Assembly (NCBI GenBank): GCA_017746715.1
Contig: JAGHZQ010000016.1
Location: 86,804 to 150,803 of the forward strand
Reading direction: 5' to 3'
DNA: 64,000 nt
Source of the DNA: Cyanobacteria bacterium SBLK
GTDB lineage: Bacteria; Cyanobacteriota; Cyanobacteriia; Cyanobacteriales; Spirulinaceae
Part shown: positions 1 to 9,322 of the stretch, piece by piece
How positions within the stretch are numbered: position 1 is the stretch's first letter
Layout of the letters: the number at the start of each line of letters is the position of its first letter
Program-made: the position numbers and the translations under genes
The notes under the pieces: generated by a model
The model's input: only the letters and a program-made list of their open reading frames with translations
The model's database searches: none
Told to the model about the DNA's origin: nothing

Positions 1-67
1 AGCAACTCGTCAATCCTGCTCCCAAGCCAAATAGAAAGAGTAAGATCGAAATGACTCTAATTTTCAT
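1..67 (-). CDS. ABC solute-binding lipoprotein, N-terminal fragment (runs off the window)
   Basis: The complement of bases 1-67 begins with ATG (65-67) and encodes a lipoprotein signal peptide, MKIRVISILLFLFGLG, ending in the lipobox LTSC. It aligns without gaps to the first 67 bases of the solute-binding protein gene whose start is at 1786, so it is the start of a tandem paralogue. The rest of the gene lies left of the window, so the substrate cannot be judged. Confidence 0.75.
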   Translation of the reverse strand, partial: MKIRVISILLFLFGLGAGLTSC

Positions 68-198
68 ATGAGACTTCACCTAGATCGGAAAGTTTCACTT
101 TGAATATACTCAAAAATTGTGAAAAAGTTGTGAAATTTTCAAAGAAATCATCAAGTTATTTTTAGAGTATATTTAATTATTCTGCTCGGAGATTAAAT
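1..198. repeat. Direct duplication, copy A (signal peptide plus leader)
   Basis: Bases 1-198 match 1720-1918: the signal-peptide codons align without gaps, and the upstream leader (TTTCACTTTGAATATACT, a GTGAAAAA run, GAGTATAT, GATTAAAT) is conserved with scattered substitutions. A weaker third copy of the leader lies at about 219-306. This is consistent with tandem duplication of a whole lipoprotein gene with its promoter. Confidence 0.75.
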
Positions 199-352
199 CT
201 CAATCTAATTTTCCTGCGAGATTTCACTGAGATAGAAGTGTTTCCCTGTAAATACACTCAAAAATTTGGAAAAACTTGGGACAGTAATAAAAAATTTATT
301 TTAAGATTGCGTCGATGGTACTCTGAGAGGGTTCAGTGTGGAATACCACGAT

Positions 353-1786
353 CTACTCTTGATATTGACCGACAATTTCTTGCATTTGAGCGATCGCTTC
401 GTCTGCGGCTGATTCCGGAGAAATATTATCTCGAATGACTCTTTCTAGGGCTGTTGTCAATATCCGTTGCTTGCTAACTTCCGCGTAAGCTGGATTCAGG
501 GTATCGGGATAAGGTTGAATATTGCCCGCAGAGATAACGCGTAAGGCAGCAAAATGAGGATCTTCGGAATTCATCCAAAAAGGCGTATTTAAAAGTTCTG
601 GCATGGGAGGTAAAGATCGTCCTTTAAGTTGTTCGGTCAATCGTTGGAGATTTTTGGGTTGCAATAAATAAGCCAGAAATTGCTTGGCGGTTTCGGTACG
701 ATCGCTATCGGCAGGAGCGACAATCCAAGAGGGCCCGACAAACACTTTAAAAGGATTGCCATTGACAGTATTTGGCCAAGGCGAGAGAGTGACGATTTCG
801 TTAATATAACGATTTTTCTCTTTTTGAGTGTAGGGCGTATCCGGTAATTTTTGAGTAGCGGGAATGGAGAGAGAACCATTCGTGACTAATAGGCATTGGC
901 GATCGAGAAATTGGAAATTGTTGTCTGGATTGCCCCATTCCATTGCTCCAGGATGAATGTATCCATCTCGATATAAATCCGCTAACTGAGAGAGGGCGTT
1001 AATCAATCCCTGACGATTTTCTTGGCGATCGATGACCAACTTCCCATCGCGATCGAAAAGATTGGCATTGTGACCGTGAAGAAATTGTAAAAAAGCCTCC
1101 GGACCATCATCAGAATCCTTATTGAGGGTAATGCAAAAACTGGTAATATCTGTCTCTCCTCGCTGATGCAGGCGATCGCGCACCTCTTGCCAAAATTTCC
1201 AAAATCCTTGCCAATCTCGAGGAATATCGCCAGCATCCAAGCCGAGGCGATCGAGATAGGGTTTCCAATAATGAATATTGTAAGTTCCCATGCCCGTAGG
1301 AATGGCATAAAAGCTGCGCTGACCCGTTGTATTGTTGAGATAGTTGACACTATCGAGAGTCCCCGGATTGAATGAATCTCTAATCGGTTCGATGACATCA
1401 AAAACATCAGCCAGTTCTCCTTCCCAAGCTAACTTGGGAATTATTTCCGAGAGATCGAACAGGGCAACGAGGTCGGGAGAATTCCCTCGAGCGATCGCGC
1501 TTTCAAGTTGTCTGTCGATCGATTCGGTCTTTAATTGTAAAGTGGTTTTAATTCCAGAACTTTGCTCCCATTCACGGACTAGCCGAGCAATTTCTTCATT
1601 ACCTTCACTAACAAATGCTTGTTGCCACCAAATAACCAGTGAATTCTCTTCCTTGACTCGGCTATCTGCTTCAGAATCGACGATCGCGGAATCATTGGGT
1701 GGATGAACTTCAGAGACCGAGCAATTTGCCAATCCCGCTCCCAAACCCAAGAGAAAGAATAAGATCGGAATGGCTCTAATTTTCAT
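353..1786 (-). CDS. ABC transporter extracellular solute-binding lipoprotein (family 1)
   Basis: 477 aa. Residues 1-22 form a lipoprotein signal peptide with lipobox L-A-N-C22, so the mature protein should be lipid-anchored at the periplasmic face. After an acidic linker, the chain has the look of a family 1 carbohydrate-type binding protein: an opening VIWWQQAF strand, a SPDLVALFD segment near residue 110, and a long C-terminal lobe with GPSWIVAP and a closing NPAYAEV motif. Such proteins usually deliver sugars or glycosides to a two-permease ABC importer. The only neighbouring permease is of the peptide type and is divergently transcribed, so the cognate importer is not evident. A tandem paralogue starts at 67. 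Substrate unknown. Confidence 0.85.
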   Translation of the reverse strand: MKIRAIPILFFLLGLGAGLANCSVSEVHPPNDSAIVDSEADSRVKEENSLVIWWQQAFVSEGNEEIARLVREWEQSSGIKTTLQLKTESIDRQLESAIARGNSPDLVALFDLSEIIPKLAWEGELADVFDVIEPIRDSFNPGTLDSVNYLNNTTGQRSFYAIPTGMGTYNIHYWKPYLDRLGLDAGDIPRDWQGFWKFWQEVRDRLHQRGETDITSFCITLNKDSDDGPEAFLQFLHGHNANLFDRDGKLVIDRQENRQGLINALSQLADLYRDGYIHPGAMEWGNPDNNFQFLDRQCLLVTNGSLSIPATQKLPDTPYTQKEKNRYINEIVTLSPWPNTVNGNPFKVFVGPSWIVAPADSDRTETAKQFLAYLLQPKNLQRLTEQLKGRSLPPMPELLNTPFWMNSEDPHFAALRVISAGNIQPYPDTLNPAYAEVSKQRILTTALERVIRDNISPESAADEAIAQMQEIVGQYQE

Positions 1787-1918
1787 AATAAGATTCTACT
1801 TGGATGGGAAAATTTCACTTTGAATATACTTGAAGATTGTGAAAAACTCGTGAAAGTATCAGCGAAATAGAAAATTTATTTTGAGAGTATATCTAATGAT
1901 TTTTCTGGGGGATTAAAT
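1720..1918. repeat. Direct duplication, copy B (signal peptide plus leader)
   Basis: This is the second copy of the segment at 1-198, covering the signal-peptide codons of the 353-1786 gene and about 130 bases of its upstream region. Conservation beyond the coding part suggests that both paralogues inherited the same promoter and leader. Confidence 0.75.
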
Positions 1919-2032
1919 TTAAATTTTAGATGGGATTGTACTCCTCCGAGATCGCAGCAATTGCTGATTCTTCTGGAGAAACACCGTCACCCCTGAGAGT
2001 TATATTGAGATATTGATAATTTTTTATGGTTC

Positions 2033-2917
2033 GTGGAAATGACCGCATCGCCGAAAACTCAACCCCAATGGCTGCAATTTGTAACCTATCCTTCTCTCTC
2101 TCGTCGGTTAATGCTTGTCGGGCTAACCATTACCGCGTTTTTTGTCATTGTGGCTATTTTTGCACCCGTATTGCAAACATGGGGATGGTTGCAAGATCCA
2201 ACAGCATCTTTAATCAATCCCATTCACGATCCCCCCAGTAGTCAGCATTGGTTGGGAACGAGCCGTCAAGGGTATGATGTTTTCTCGCGCACGTTATTTG
2301 GCTCTCGAGCGGCACTACAGGTAGTTATTTTAGCAACTTCTCTGTCTTTAGTCGTTGGCGTTCCCTTGGGACTCGTTAGCGGCTATTTAGGCGGGCGGCT
2401 CGATCGCGTTTTATTGTTTTTAATGGATACGATTTATACTTTACCCGGATTGCTGCTGTCGATAACTTTGGCCTTTGTGGTGGGTCGGGGAGTCGGGAAT
2501 GCCGCGATCGCCCTCAGCATTTCCTATATTCCCCAATATTATCGCGTCGTCCGAAATCATACCACCAGCGTGAAAACCGAGCTTTTTATCGAAGCGGCGC
2601 GAGCGATGGGGGCGACTCCAACAAGAGTACTCTCTCGCTATCTCTTTTTCAACGTCATTCAAAGCGTTCCCGTCCTCTTTACCCTCAATGCTGCCGATGC
2701 GATTTTAATTTTAGGAGGATTGGGCTTTTTAGGGCTGGGATTGCCCTTAGATACCCCTGAATGGGGTCACGATCTCAAATTAGCACTGGATTCTTTACCC
2801 ACAGGAATTTGGTGGACGGCATTATTTCCCGGTTTGGCCATGGCCGTGATGGTTACGGGACTGTCTCTGGTGGGAGAAGGATTGAGCGAAATTTTCAACC
2901 CCGAAATGGAAAGATAA
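2033..2917 (+). CDS. ABC transporter permease, DppC/OppC family
   Basis: 294 aa from a GTG start; an in-frame ATG at 2039 is equally possible. It is an inner-membrane permease of the peptide/nickel class. Visible features are an N-terminal membrane segment (about residues 25-50), a periplasmic loop with HWLGTSRQGYDVFSR, which matches the DppC hallmark (HPLGTDxxGRDVLSR), further hydrophobic helices, and the cytoplasmic EAA loop EAARAMGATPTRVLSRYLFFNV that contacts the ATPase. In this family a DppB-type partner, two ATPases and a binding protein are expected, but none is adjacent. In cyanobacteria such permease genes are often scattered. The gene diverges from the lipoprotein gene at 1786. Confidence 0.9.
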   Translation: MEMTASPKTQPQWLQFVTYPSLSRRLMLVGLTITAFFVIVAIFAPVLQTWGWLQDPTASLINPIHDPPSSQHWLGTSRQGYDVFSRTLFGSRAALQVVILATSLSLVVGVPLGLVSGYLGGRLDRVLLFLMDTIYTLPGLLLSITLAFVVGRGVGNAAIALSISYIPQYYRVVRNHTTSVKTELFIEAARAMGATPTRVLSRYLFFNVIQSVPVLFTLNAADAILILGGLGFLGLGLPLDTPEWGHDLKLALDSLPTGIWWTALFPGLAMAVMVTGLSLVGEGLSEIFNPEMER

Positions 2918-2927
2918 GAATCAGATC

Positions 2928-2955
2928 GTAGGGACGTAGCATGCTACATCCCTAC
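2928..2955. repeat. Palindromic TAGGGACGT-type intergenic repeat
   Basis: The sequence GTAGGGACGTAGC is followed by its near-exact inverted copy ending in CATCCCTAC. A related palindrome is at 50573-50600. Both lie just after the stop codon of a plus-strand gene, a position typical of small dispersed cyanobacterial palindromes that may also act as transcript 3' ends. Confidence 0.7.
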
Positions 2956-3155
2956 ACCAATTCTTGGGAAAGATTTCTACAAAACTATACGGATATCCCC
3001 TGAAAGCGCCTGCATTGAGTACAATAAGCAGACTGATAACCTAGCGAATTTTATTGGCTGGGAACTCATCCGAAGGGAACAGGAGAGGGATTCATCAGTC
3101 TGTGACAACATTTGCCCATCAGGGTAGAATGCTTATTCGGAGCAAGGATCGAATC

Positions 3156-4130
3156 ATGCCTCTTTCCCAAGAAATTCGGAAATCTATTGTCGCGAATCCG
3201 TCTGCCGGAGCGCGTTTATTAGGGGAAACGCCACCCCGTCACCAATCATCACCGTCACCTACCGTGTCTAATTTGCCGCCCCGTGCCGATAATAGCACTG
3301 AAATGAACAACAACACTCAACCCCTTCCCGCGGAAACACCCATGACCTCCTCCGCGATCGCACCAGAGCTTGCTTCTACCCGAACTCCCCGCAAGCAACC
3401 CATTCCTCCCCCTAGCGAACCGAGACAATATCGAGCGATCGGTTTGGTTCGCGGCTTGTATAAACCCGTTGACGAACAATTGACCCGAGGTATTCTTTTG
3501 GGTGAAGACGGTACTGAAATCGATGCTGTTTTGCTCGGACGCACTATCAGTTTAATTAAAAATCACTTGAATTTGGAGGAGTCTCATCTTTGGGTCGTTT
3601 ATCCTCGCACGCGACAGAAAGATGATGTTCTGCACGTCCAAATTACTGGGGTTTGGGAACCGGAATTATTGCACCCGGAAACTTTTGAAGCCGATGAAGA
3701 TGAGGAGAATGGCAGCAACATCAAAGAAACAAACAACGGTATCGCACCTTTAGAAGATGGTTATTTTTCAGTCCGAGGAGAAGCCATTTTTTATTCCCAA
3801 GAAGAAGAAAGTATCATTATTAAAATTTCGCAAACCCCTCGCAAAGAATCGGACAAGAAAAAATACTTTAAACTGCATCTCAAAGGCATGCTGGCAGGCG
3901 GCAGAGTTTTGGGACATTTTTGGGATATTCATATTCTGCGTCAAGGATCGGATTTAACGATCCAAGAAGCGCACGATCTCGGGGAAGTCTTTAAAAAGCG
4001 CAAAAAACGATTTACTAAGGGTAAGCCCTTTAAAAAATCTTATAATAAGCCGAGAAATGAAGCCCCCAGAGGAAAGCGATCGGAGATGCCCAAACCGGTT
4101 CAAAAGGCCAATCGATCGGTAAAAGATTAA
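3156..4130 (+). CDS. Conserved hypothetical protein with basic C-terminus
   Basis: About 324 aa. I chose the ATG at 3156 because AAGGA lies about 9 bases upstream; in-frame alternatives are ATG 3129 and TTG 3054. I do not recognise a named family. The first 100 residues are low-complexity (Pro, Ser, Thr, Asn), followed by a compact domain from about residue 90 (REYRAIGLVRG-like, LTRGILL, DGTEIDAVLLGR, HLWVVYPRT). An acidic linker (DEDEENGS) precedes a second beta-rich part (YFSVRGEAIFYS, FKLHLKGML), and the last 55 residues are strongly Lys/Arg-rich. The basic tail suggests nucleic-acid or ribosome contact, but that is inference only. The stop codon overlaps the T-run of a terminator serving the opposite strand. 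Confidence 0.75.
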   Translation: MPLSQEIRKSIVANPSAGARLLGETPPRHQSSPSPTVSNLPPRADNSTEMNNNTQPLPAETPMTSSAIAPELASTRTPRKQPIPPPSEPRQYRAIGLVRGLYKPVDEQLTRGILLGEDGTEIDAVLLGRTISLIKNHLNLEESHLWVVYPRTRQKDDVLHVQITGVWEPELLHPETFEADEDEENGSNIKETNNGIAPLEDGYFSVRGEAIFYSQEEESIIIKISQTPRKESDKKKYFKLHLKGMLAGGRVLGHFWDIHILRQGSDLTIQEAHDLGEVFKKRKKRFTKGKPFKKSYNKPRNEAPRGKRSEMPKPVQKANRSVKD

Positions 4131-4155
4131 AAAAAGAGCGGGCAAATTTGCCTGC
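4129..4155 (-). terminator. Rho-independent terminator of the CHAT gene
   Basis: Read on the minus strand, the inverted repeat GCAGGCAAATTTGCCCGC is followed by TCTTTTTTTAA. It lies about 40 bases after the stop codon of the minus-strand gene at 4197 and overlaps the stop codon of the convergent gene ending at 4130. Confidence 0.7.
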
Positions 4156-4196
4156 TTCTCGGTCTGCTGGCAATGAAACAAGACGATCGGAGAAAA

Positions 4197-7100
4197 TTAC
4201 CAAGGATTGCCAATTAAGGTAAATGCGCTCCAATAGTAGGGGTGGGCGAGATTGCGATCGCCCATCCCTTCTAATTCTGGGGGTAGGTCAACGTTGCCGA
4301 GAGGGGTCATTAATTGTCCCCCTTCAATGCGAATATTACCTTGTAACATGGCGAGTTGTGCTTGACGCAAGGCTTCGGCTTTGGTGGAATGACTTTGCAG
4401 GCGCTCGTAAAATTGGGACATAAAGGCTAAAGTTCCTTCGTCATTGACATACCAAAGACTGCCAAGGGCGCTTTTTACCCCTGCCATGACTGCCAGCCCC
4501 GAAAAACCCAATTCTGCTTGGGCATCTCCTAAAGCAGTGCGACAGGCGCTCAAGACCAAGAGATCGACTTGCGGATTGTTGAGTTTTAACTCGTGCAGGC
4601 GATCTAAAGCAAGTTTGCGATCCCAAAATTGAATGTAGGAATTACCGGGTGCTCCAGCTTTAAATTCGCCGTGAGTGGCGAGGTGAACGATATTGTAATG
4701 GCCATTTTCTCTGGCGGCGTGGAAATTATCGAGGGTGAATTCTTCGTTGAGATAAGCCTTGCCCTGCCACAACGTTTCGGTAATCATGGTCAGTTCTACG
4801 GGGACGGCGGGTAGCGCATCCTGACTGGCAAATTTTTCCGCCCCCATGGCCAGAATTTGGCGATCGCGCAGATCCCGATAATTCATATCTGTTAAACTCA
4901 AACTCGGCATCATTCCCAAGCTGTATTTTTCGATAGCGAATTGGTTGCCGTCGTGGAGGGCGGCAAGGGGAACGGAGCGCAAACCCGCATCCATAATAAA
5001 GGACAGATTATTAATGCCTTGCGCCTGCAAGCGGGTTTCGATCGGAGCGATGAGAAATTGATAAAGCTCTCGGGCGGGCTGGATATAGGCACTGGGACGG
5101 CGTAAATTGGTCACGCTGCGACGATATTCGCGTACGGTATCGAGGACTTGTTTTCTCGTTACGTTCAAGGATTTTCGGGTAATGCCCCCTTCTGCAGTGA
5201 CGACGACTAATTCTAAGCGATCGTCCGGTCGTTCGGTCTCGCGTTTTGGTAAAAAGTTCTGATGATTTGAATTCGTATTTTGAGGGGATTGCCAGAGGAG
5301 TTTGCCATCTTCTTTCCTCACGGCTTTCAGGGAATTTTCGGCGGGTTCGCCGGCCGTAAAGAGGGCATAGACGAGAGCGGGTTTAATTCCCGTCTGGCGT
5401 TCGATATCTCGGAGTCTGTGTTGGGCTTGTTGGGGGGTGACTCTTTCAACATTCCCCACGCGCAAATGAGCCGCAAATTCTTCCGTAAAATGTTCTTCAA
5501 CGCTTTCTTCAATTTCCGTGGCGAGTTCTTCTCGAGGGGATTCGACATTTTCGACAAAGAGATCGAATTCTTCCGATAAATTCTCTTCAAATTCTACATT
5601 TTCTTTATTTTCTTCCGTCACGATCGCCGGATTTGTCGTGCTAGTGGCTGTTATTGTCGAGTCGTCATTCGAGAAATCGTCAAACGGATCGTCAGTGCCA
5701 ATGGTAATATTTCCTTCGCGAACGTCGGACTCAAACCACTGGTACGGTGAAATTGTCGCATCTCCTGTTGTAATCGCGCCTGCGGTGCCGTTAATCCCAG
5801 CATTGCCTACTTCAAAGGCAATCTCGCCATTACCGCCGTGATAGATAGAAATATCGCCCCCTGCCCAATCACCCACCGTGGAAATACTGGAAAAAAGATT
5901 ATCCCGCGAAATAAATCCTTCCATCGCGCGAAAATAGGAATCGGTGGAAATATGAACCCGACCGCCGACATTGAGTCCCTCGGCGTTGAGAGCTGTAATG
6001 GCAATATCTCCAGATGCCACCAAATCGACATTGCCGCCATCTCCTTGTTGTGAAGACGAGTCCAAGAAGCCGGCATCGATACTGCCGGATTGACTGAAAA
6101 GCCAGATACCGCCACCATTTTGCTCCTCTGAGGCAGCAGTAATATTGCCAACGAATAGAGCGCCTTCCGCCGAGAGGGAAACACTACCGCTAGAACCCGC
6201 CTCCCCACTCGCATCGACGTTTTGAGTCGTTATATTTCCCCCTTGGGTGGCAAGGGCTATCTCGCCGCCATGGCCATTTCCTCGCGCGATTAAATCTCCT
6301 GTTTCAATCTCTCCCCTCGCAGAAATGGAAATCGCTCCCGCATCGCTTTCCGTGCTGCTTGTATCGATCGCGCCGTTCGCTGTAATTTGTTCTCCAGCAT
6401 TCAGGACAATGCTTCCCCCTCGTCCTTCACCAGCAGAGGCGGTAATCTCGCCGACAAACAGAGACCCCTCGGTGGAAAGGGAGATATTGCCGCCAGAACC
6501 GCCTTCCGAACTCGTATCGATGTTTTGAGTCATTACATTTCCCGCTTGAGTGGCAAGAACGATCTCGCCACCATGGCCATTTCCTCGCGCGATTAAATCT
6601 CCCATTTCAATCTCTCCCCCCGCGTAGATGACGATCGCTCCCGCATTGTTTTCCGTGCTGCTTGTATCGATCGCGCCATTCGCTGCAATTTGCTCTCCAA
6701 CATTCAAGAAAACGCTTCCCCCTCGTCCCTCAACAGTAGAGGTGTTAATCTCGCCGACAAACAGAGACCCTTCGGTGGAAAGGGAGATATTGCCGCCAGA
6801 ACCACCTTCAGAACTCGTAGCGATCGTTTGGGTGCGAATATTACCCCATTGACTGGTCAGGACAATTTCTCCACCGTTGCCATTTCCCCAAGAATAAGCT
6901 GCCAATTCTCCCGTTTCAATCTCTCCCCTCGCAGAAATGGAAATCGCTCCCGCATCGCCTTCGGTGCTACTCGTATCAAGGGGGCCATTCACCCGAAGAC
7001 CTTCCCCCGCACTCAAGGAAATTCCGCCCCCATTTCCGCTAGAAGAAGATGTATTGAGGGAGAATGTATCAAGATTTTGACCGGCTCGCAGGGCAATTCC

Positions 7101-8039
7101 GCCTTCTAATCCAGTTGTTTGCCAATCTCCATGGAGGGTTAAATTGCGATCGCTATAGACAAAGATATCTTGTGCCGTTCCCGCTTGTCCCCAAACATCT
7201 CCAAAACCGGGAAAACTCGGGTCTGAATCCACTGCAACCAATAAGTTTTCCAAACTCTCGGATCCGGTCAGCAATTCCGGTAATTGCAGCCATTCGATTC
7301 CTGTCGCATCCCTCGGGAGGTCAATTTCCAAACTCAAAAGCTGTCCGGGTTGCGAAATGCGAACCAAACTGCTCCCCGGTACGGCTGCCACGATAAGATT
7401 GCCGTTAGAGGCCGAGAGATTGCCCGTACTGGCAACGGTGCCGGCAAGAAGGCTTAAATTGCCATTATTGACGGTCAACTCGGCGAGGTTGATAATCGCG
7501 CGGGGATTGGCCAGGTCGAAGGCAAATTCTGAGGGATTTCCCGTTAAATTCCCATATTCATTTTCGGCGATTGTCCCAAAAGCATTAAACCAGCGATCTT
7601 CGCCAAAACCGATGCCTGTGGCTGTTGTGGCGGTAAAATCCCCCGGTACGTTAAGAGAAGCCCCCATTCCGAAGACAATTCCCGCTGGGTTCATTAAGAA
7701 AAGATTGGCATTTCCGCCAGAAACTTGAATGAGTCCGTCGATAATGGAAGGGTTGCCACCAATAACTCGCCCCAAAATATTCGCGATCGCGGGGTCGGTA
7801 ATAAAGTTAGCAATTTCTCCTGCATTCAGTCCAAATTCTTGAAACGTGTGGAAAAGATTAAGATTATCTGTCGATTGATATCCCCCGGTAATGTTATAAA
7901 TTCCATTATCGGGAACCGGGACGCTCGTACTGGAATCCCCGGAGACAATCGAAGGCAAGGCCCGAGCGTGCAGGGGTTGGGAGGACAGGGCGATCGCGAT
8001 CGGCAGTGCAAAGAACCACAAAGAGACTCTAGAATTCAT
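4197..8039 (-). CDS. Secreted haemagglutinin-repeat protein with C-terminal CHAT protease domain
   Basis: About 1280 aa from the ATG at 8039, chosen because it gives a clean signal peptide (MNSRVSLWFFALPIAIALSS...LHA); upstream in-frame starts at 8054 and 8132 exist. Residues 30-160 match the filamentous-haemagglutinin N-terminal (TPS) domain, including NLFLMNPAGIVFG. A long Gly/Ser beta-helix region follows, with three near-identical 100-residue repeats. An acidic Glu-rich linker precedes a C-terminal CHAT (caspase-like) domain with the His of HLATHGEF and the Cys of LSACRTALG, and the chain ends YYWSAFTLIGNPW. The architecture is known from filamentous cyanobacteria. The TPS domain predicts two-partner export through a FhaC-type porin, but none is in this window. 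Substrate unknown. Confidence 0.9.
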   Translation of the reverse strand: MNSRVSLWFFALPIAIALSSQPLHARALPSIVSGDSSTSVPVPDNGIYNITGGYQSTDNLNLFHTFQEFGLNAGEIANFITDPAIANILGRVIGGNPSIIDGLIQVSGGNANLFLMNPAGIVFGMGASLNVPGDFTATTATGIGFGEDRWFNAFGTIAENEYGNLTGNPSEFAFDLANPRAIINLAELTVNNGNLSLLAGTVASTGNLSASNGNLIVAAVPGSSLVRISQPGQLLSLEIDLPRDATGIEWLQLPELLTGSESLENLLVAVDSDPSFPGFGDVWGQAGTAQDIFVYSDRNLTLHGDWQTTGLEGGIALRAGQNLDTFSLNTSSSSGNGGGISLSAGEGLRVNGPLDTSSTEGDAGAISISARGEIETGELAAYSWGNGNGGEIVLTSQWGNIRTQTIATSSEGGSGGNISLSTEGSLFVGEINTSTVEGRGGSVFLNVGEQIAANGAIDTSSTENNAGAIVIYAGGEIEMGDLIARGNGHGGEIVLATQAGNVMTQNIDTSSEGGSGGNISLSTEGSLFVGEITASAGEGRGGSIVLNAGEQITANGAIDTSSTESDAGAISISARGEIETGDLIARGNGHGGEIALATQGGNITTQNVDASGEAGSSGSVSLSAEGALFVGNITAASEEQNGGGIWLFSQSGSIDAGFLDSSSQQGDGGNVDLVASGDIAITALNAEGLNVGGRVHISTDSYFRAMEGFISRDNLFSSISTVGDWAGGDISIYHGGNGEIAFEVGNAGINGTAGAITTGDATISPYQWFESDVREGNITIGTDDPFDDFSNDDSTITATSTTNPAIVTEENKENVEFEENLSEEFDLFVENVESPREELATEIEESVEEHFTEEFAAHLRVGNVERVTPQQAQHRLRDIERQTGIKPALVYALFTAGEPAENSLKAVRKEDGKLLWQSPQNTNSNHQNFLPKRETERPDDRLELVVVTAEGGITRKSLNVTRKQVLDTVREYRRSVTNLRRPSAYIQPARELYQFLIAPIETRLQAQGINNLSFIMDAGLRSVPLAALHDGNQFAIEKYSLGMMPSLSLTDMNYRDLRDRQILAMGAEKFASQDALPAVPVELTMITETLWQGKAYLNEEFTLDNFHAARENGHYNIVHLATHGEFKAGAPGNSYIQFWDRKLALDRLHELKLNNPQVDLLVLSACRTALGDAQAELGFSGLAVMAGVKSALGSLWYVNDEGTLAFMSQFYERLQSHSTKAEALRQAQLAMLQGNIRIEGGQLMTPLGNVDLPPELEGMGDRNLAHPYYWSAFTLIGNPW
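6100..7000. repeat. Coding tandem repeat with 300-bp period
   Basis: Within the CHAT gene, blocks such as GGTGGAAAGGGAGATATTGC recur exactly 300 bases apart (around 6472 and 6772), with a diverged third copy near 6172. Each unit encodes 100 residues containing GGEI, SSEGGSGGNIS and EGSLFVGEI. High DNA identity points to recent expansion or recombination. Confidence 0.85.
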
Positions 8040-8320
8040 GACGTTTAGTCGCATGACGTTTGGTCGATTGAGAACTGTTTGGTTTTGGGAGCAAACAGCG
8101 AGAGTATTTTCTCGGTTGGATGGGAGACGCACTGATTGGAAGTAAAACTGGAAGTCAAAAAAGAGGATGCGGGTGACTACACTCTATTATCCCCTCATTT
8201 CCACAAAAATGGTGTAACTGCTATCACAAGGGAATTGCTTTCCGAGCTCAATGCTAAAATTTAATCAGTTATCCAAAACTCTTTTCATTACACTCAGTGT
8301 CAAATTGAGGGAAAATGCTT

Positions 8321-8569
8321 ATGTGTATTTGCGTAAACTGTCACTATGTCGATCGCTGCATGACCTATCATGCGGTAGAAACCCAACATCAGCAGCCGCA
8401 TTTGACAGAAACTCCAGATTTTGAACCCCGAGAACCCAGTATTAATGTCAATATTCGCCCCCAACAAGAATATGTGGAGATGGAATGGGATGTCGTGGGA
8501 TGCGAAAGTTTCTTAGAAGAAACGGGGAAATGGGCGAAGTTGCGTCCGGGAGAACTCATTCCTACTTAG
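8321..8569 (+). CDS. ycf34: Ycf34 family protein
   Basis: 82 aa if started at the ATG at 8321, giving the family's usual MCICVNC opening; ATG 8315 would add two residues. A GAGG box lies at 8307-8310, which suits 8321 better (10 bases). The chain has CICVNCHYVDRC, TYHAVETQH and PHLTETPDF, then a conserved acidic C-terminus with MEWDVVGCESF. Ycf34 is conserved in cyanobacteria and red-lineage plastids; the Synechocystis protein has been reported to bind an iron-sulphur cluster and to affect photosynthetic electron transport. The clustered cysteines fit this. It is followed by the D27-like gene on the same strand after 47 bases. Confidence 0.9.
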   Translation: MCICVNCHYVDRCMTYHAVETQHQQPHLTETPDFEPREPSINVNIRPQQEYVEMEWDVVGCESFLEETGKWAKLRPGELIPT

Positions 8570-8616
8570 GGACTCACTTCGTTGTATGCTAAAAAAACAC
8601 GAGACCGAGTTAAAGA

Positions 8617-9270
8617 ATGAATGCCGCCGAAAAGGAAATTTACAACGACAATCTCTTCGATCGCTTGTTTATCGCTCTGTTGGCTTGGAAAATGGCGGCT
8701 GCCTTGGGTAAGGGAACGCAATTAAAAGGCTATGATGGCTTCGTAGACTTGTCCAAACAAATCGTTCGGGGTCGTACGCCTCGAGAACAGCAAGAACTCG
8801 TTGCTGCGATCTTACAATCTTTAGTTCCCTCCCAACTCCTTGCGATCGTGCGGGCGGTTTTTTCTCCGACTCAATTGGTTTGCGAATTGAATGCGTGGTT
8901 TGGGGCAACCTTCTTTCAATGGCTGGTGGGTCCTTGCGAAATTGTCGAGGTTGAAGTTCCCGCAGAAGACGAAACCTTAAGAAAGCAAAAAAGCGGCATT
9001 CATATCGAGAAATGCAGATATTTAGAAAATAGCGGTTGCACGGGAATGTGCGTGAATATGTGCAAACTTCCCACGCAAGATTTCTTTACACAAAAATTTG
9101 GCATTCCTCTGACCATGATTCCTAATTTTGAGGATCTCAGTTGCGAAATGATTTTCGGTCAAAGGCCCCTTCCCTTTGAAGAGGATCCCGCATATAATCA
9201 GCCCTGTTTGGCAAATCGGTGTTCTTTGGGAACGCAATCCCTTCAACCCTGTCCCAAAGTTCGCAGTTAG
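8617..9270 (+). CDS. DUF4033 protein related to beta-carotene isomerase D27
   Basis: 217 aa. The N-terminal half is helical (DNLFDRLFIALLAWKM). The C-terminal half is the DUF4033 domain with a dense Cys pattern: HIEKCRYLENSGCTGMCVNMCKLPTQ, then MIPNFEDLSCEMIFG and QPCLANRCSLG. Plant D27 is an iron-containing 9-cis/all-trans beta-carotene isomerase at the head of strigolactone synthesis. Cyanobacterial members are common, and their substrates are thought to be carotenoids, but few have been tested. The gene follows ycf34 and may be cotranscribed with it. Confidence 0.85.
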   Translation: MNAAEKEIYNDNLFDRLFIALLAWKMAAALGKGTQLKGYDGFVDLSKQIVRGRTPREQQELVAAILQSLVPSQLLAIVRAVFSPTQLVCELNAWFGATFFQWLVGPCEIVEVEVPAEDETLRKQKSGIHIEKCRYLENSGCTGMCVNMCKLPTQDFFTQKFGIPLTMIPNFEDLSCEMIFGQRPLPFEEDPAYNQPCLANRCSLGTQSLQPCPKVRS

Positions 9271-9322
9271 CTTTTCCCCTCTTTTTGCATCACAATTTTT
9301 TTACCAATTTTTTTGCCCAATG

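Noticed and set aside
238..438. 66-codon plus-strand frame at the left end
   Set aside because: It overlaps the third leader repeat and the 3' end of the lipoprotein gene; no coding signature.
5807..7728. Several long plus- and minus-frame ORFs inside the CHAT gene
   Set aside because: They follow the repeats of the real minus-strand gene, which has continuous recognisable domains.
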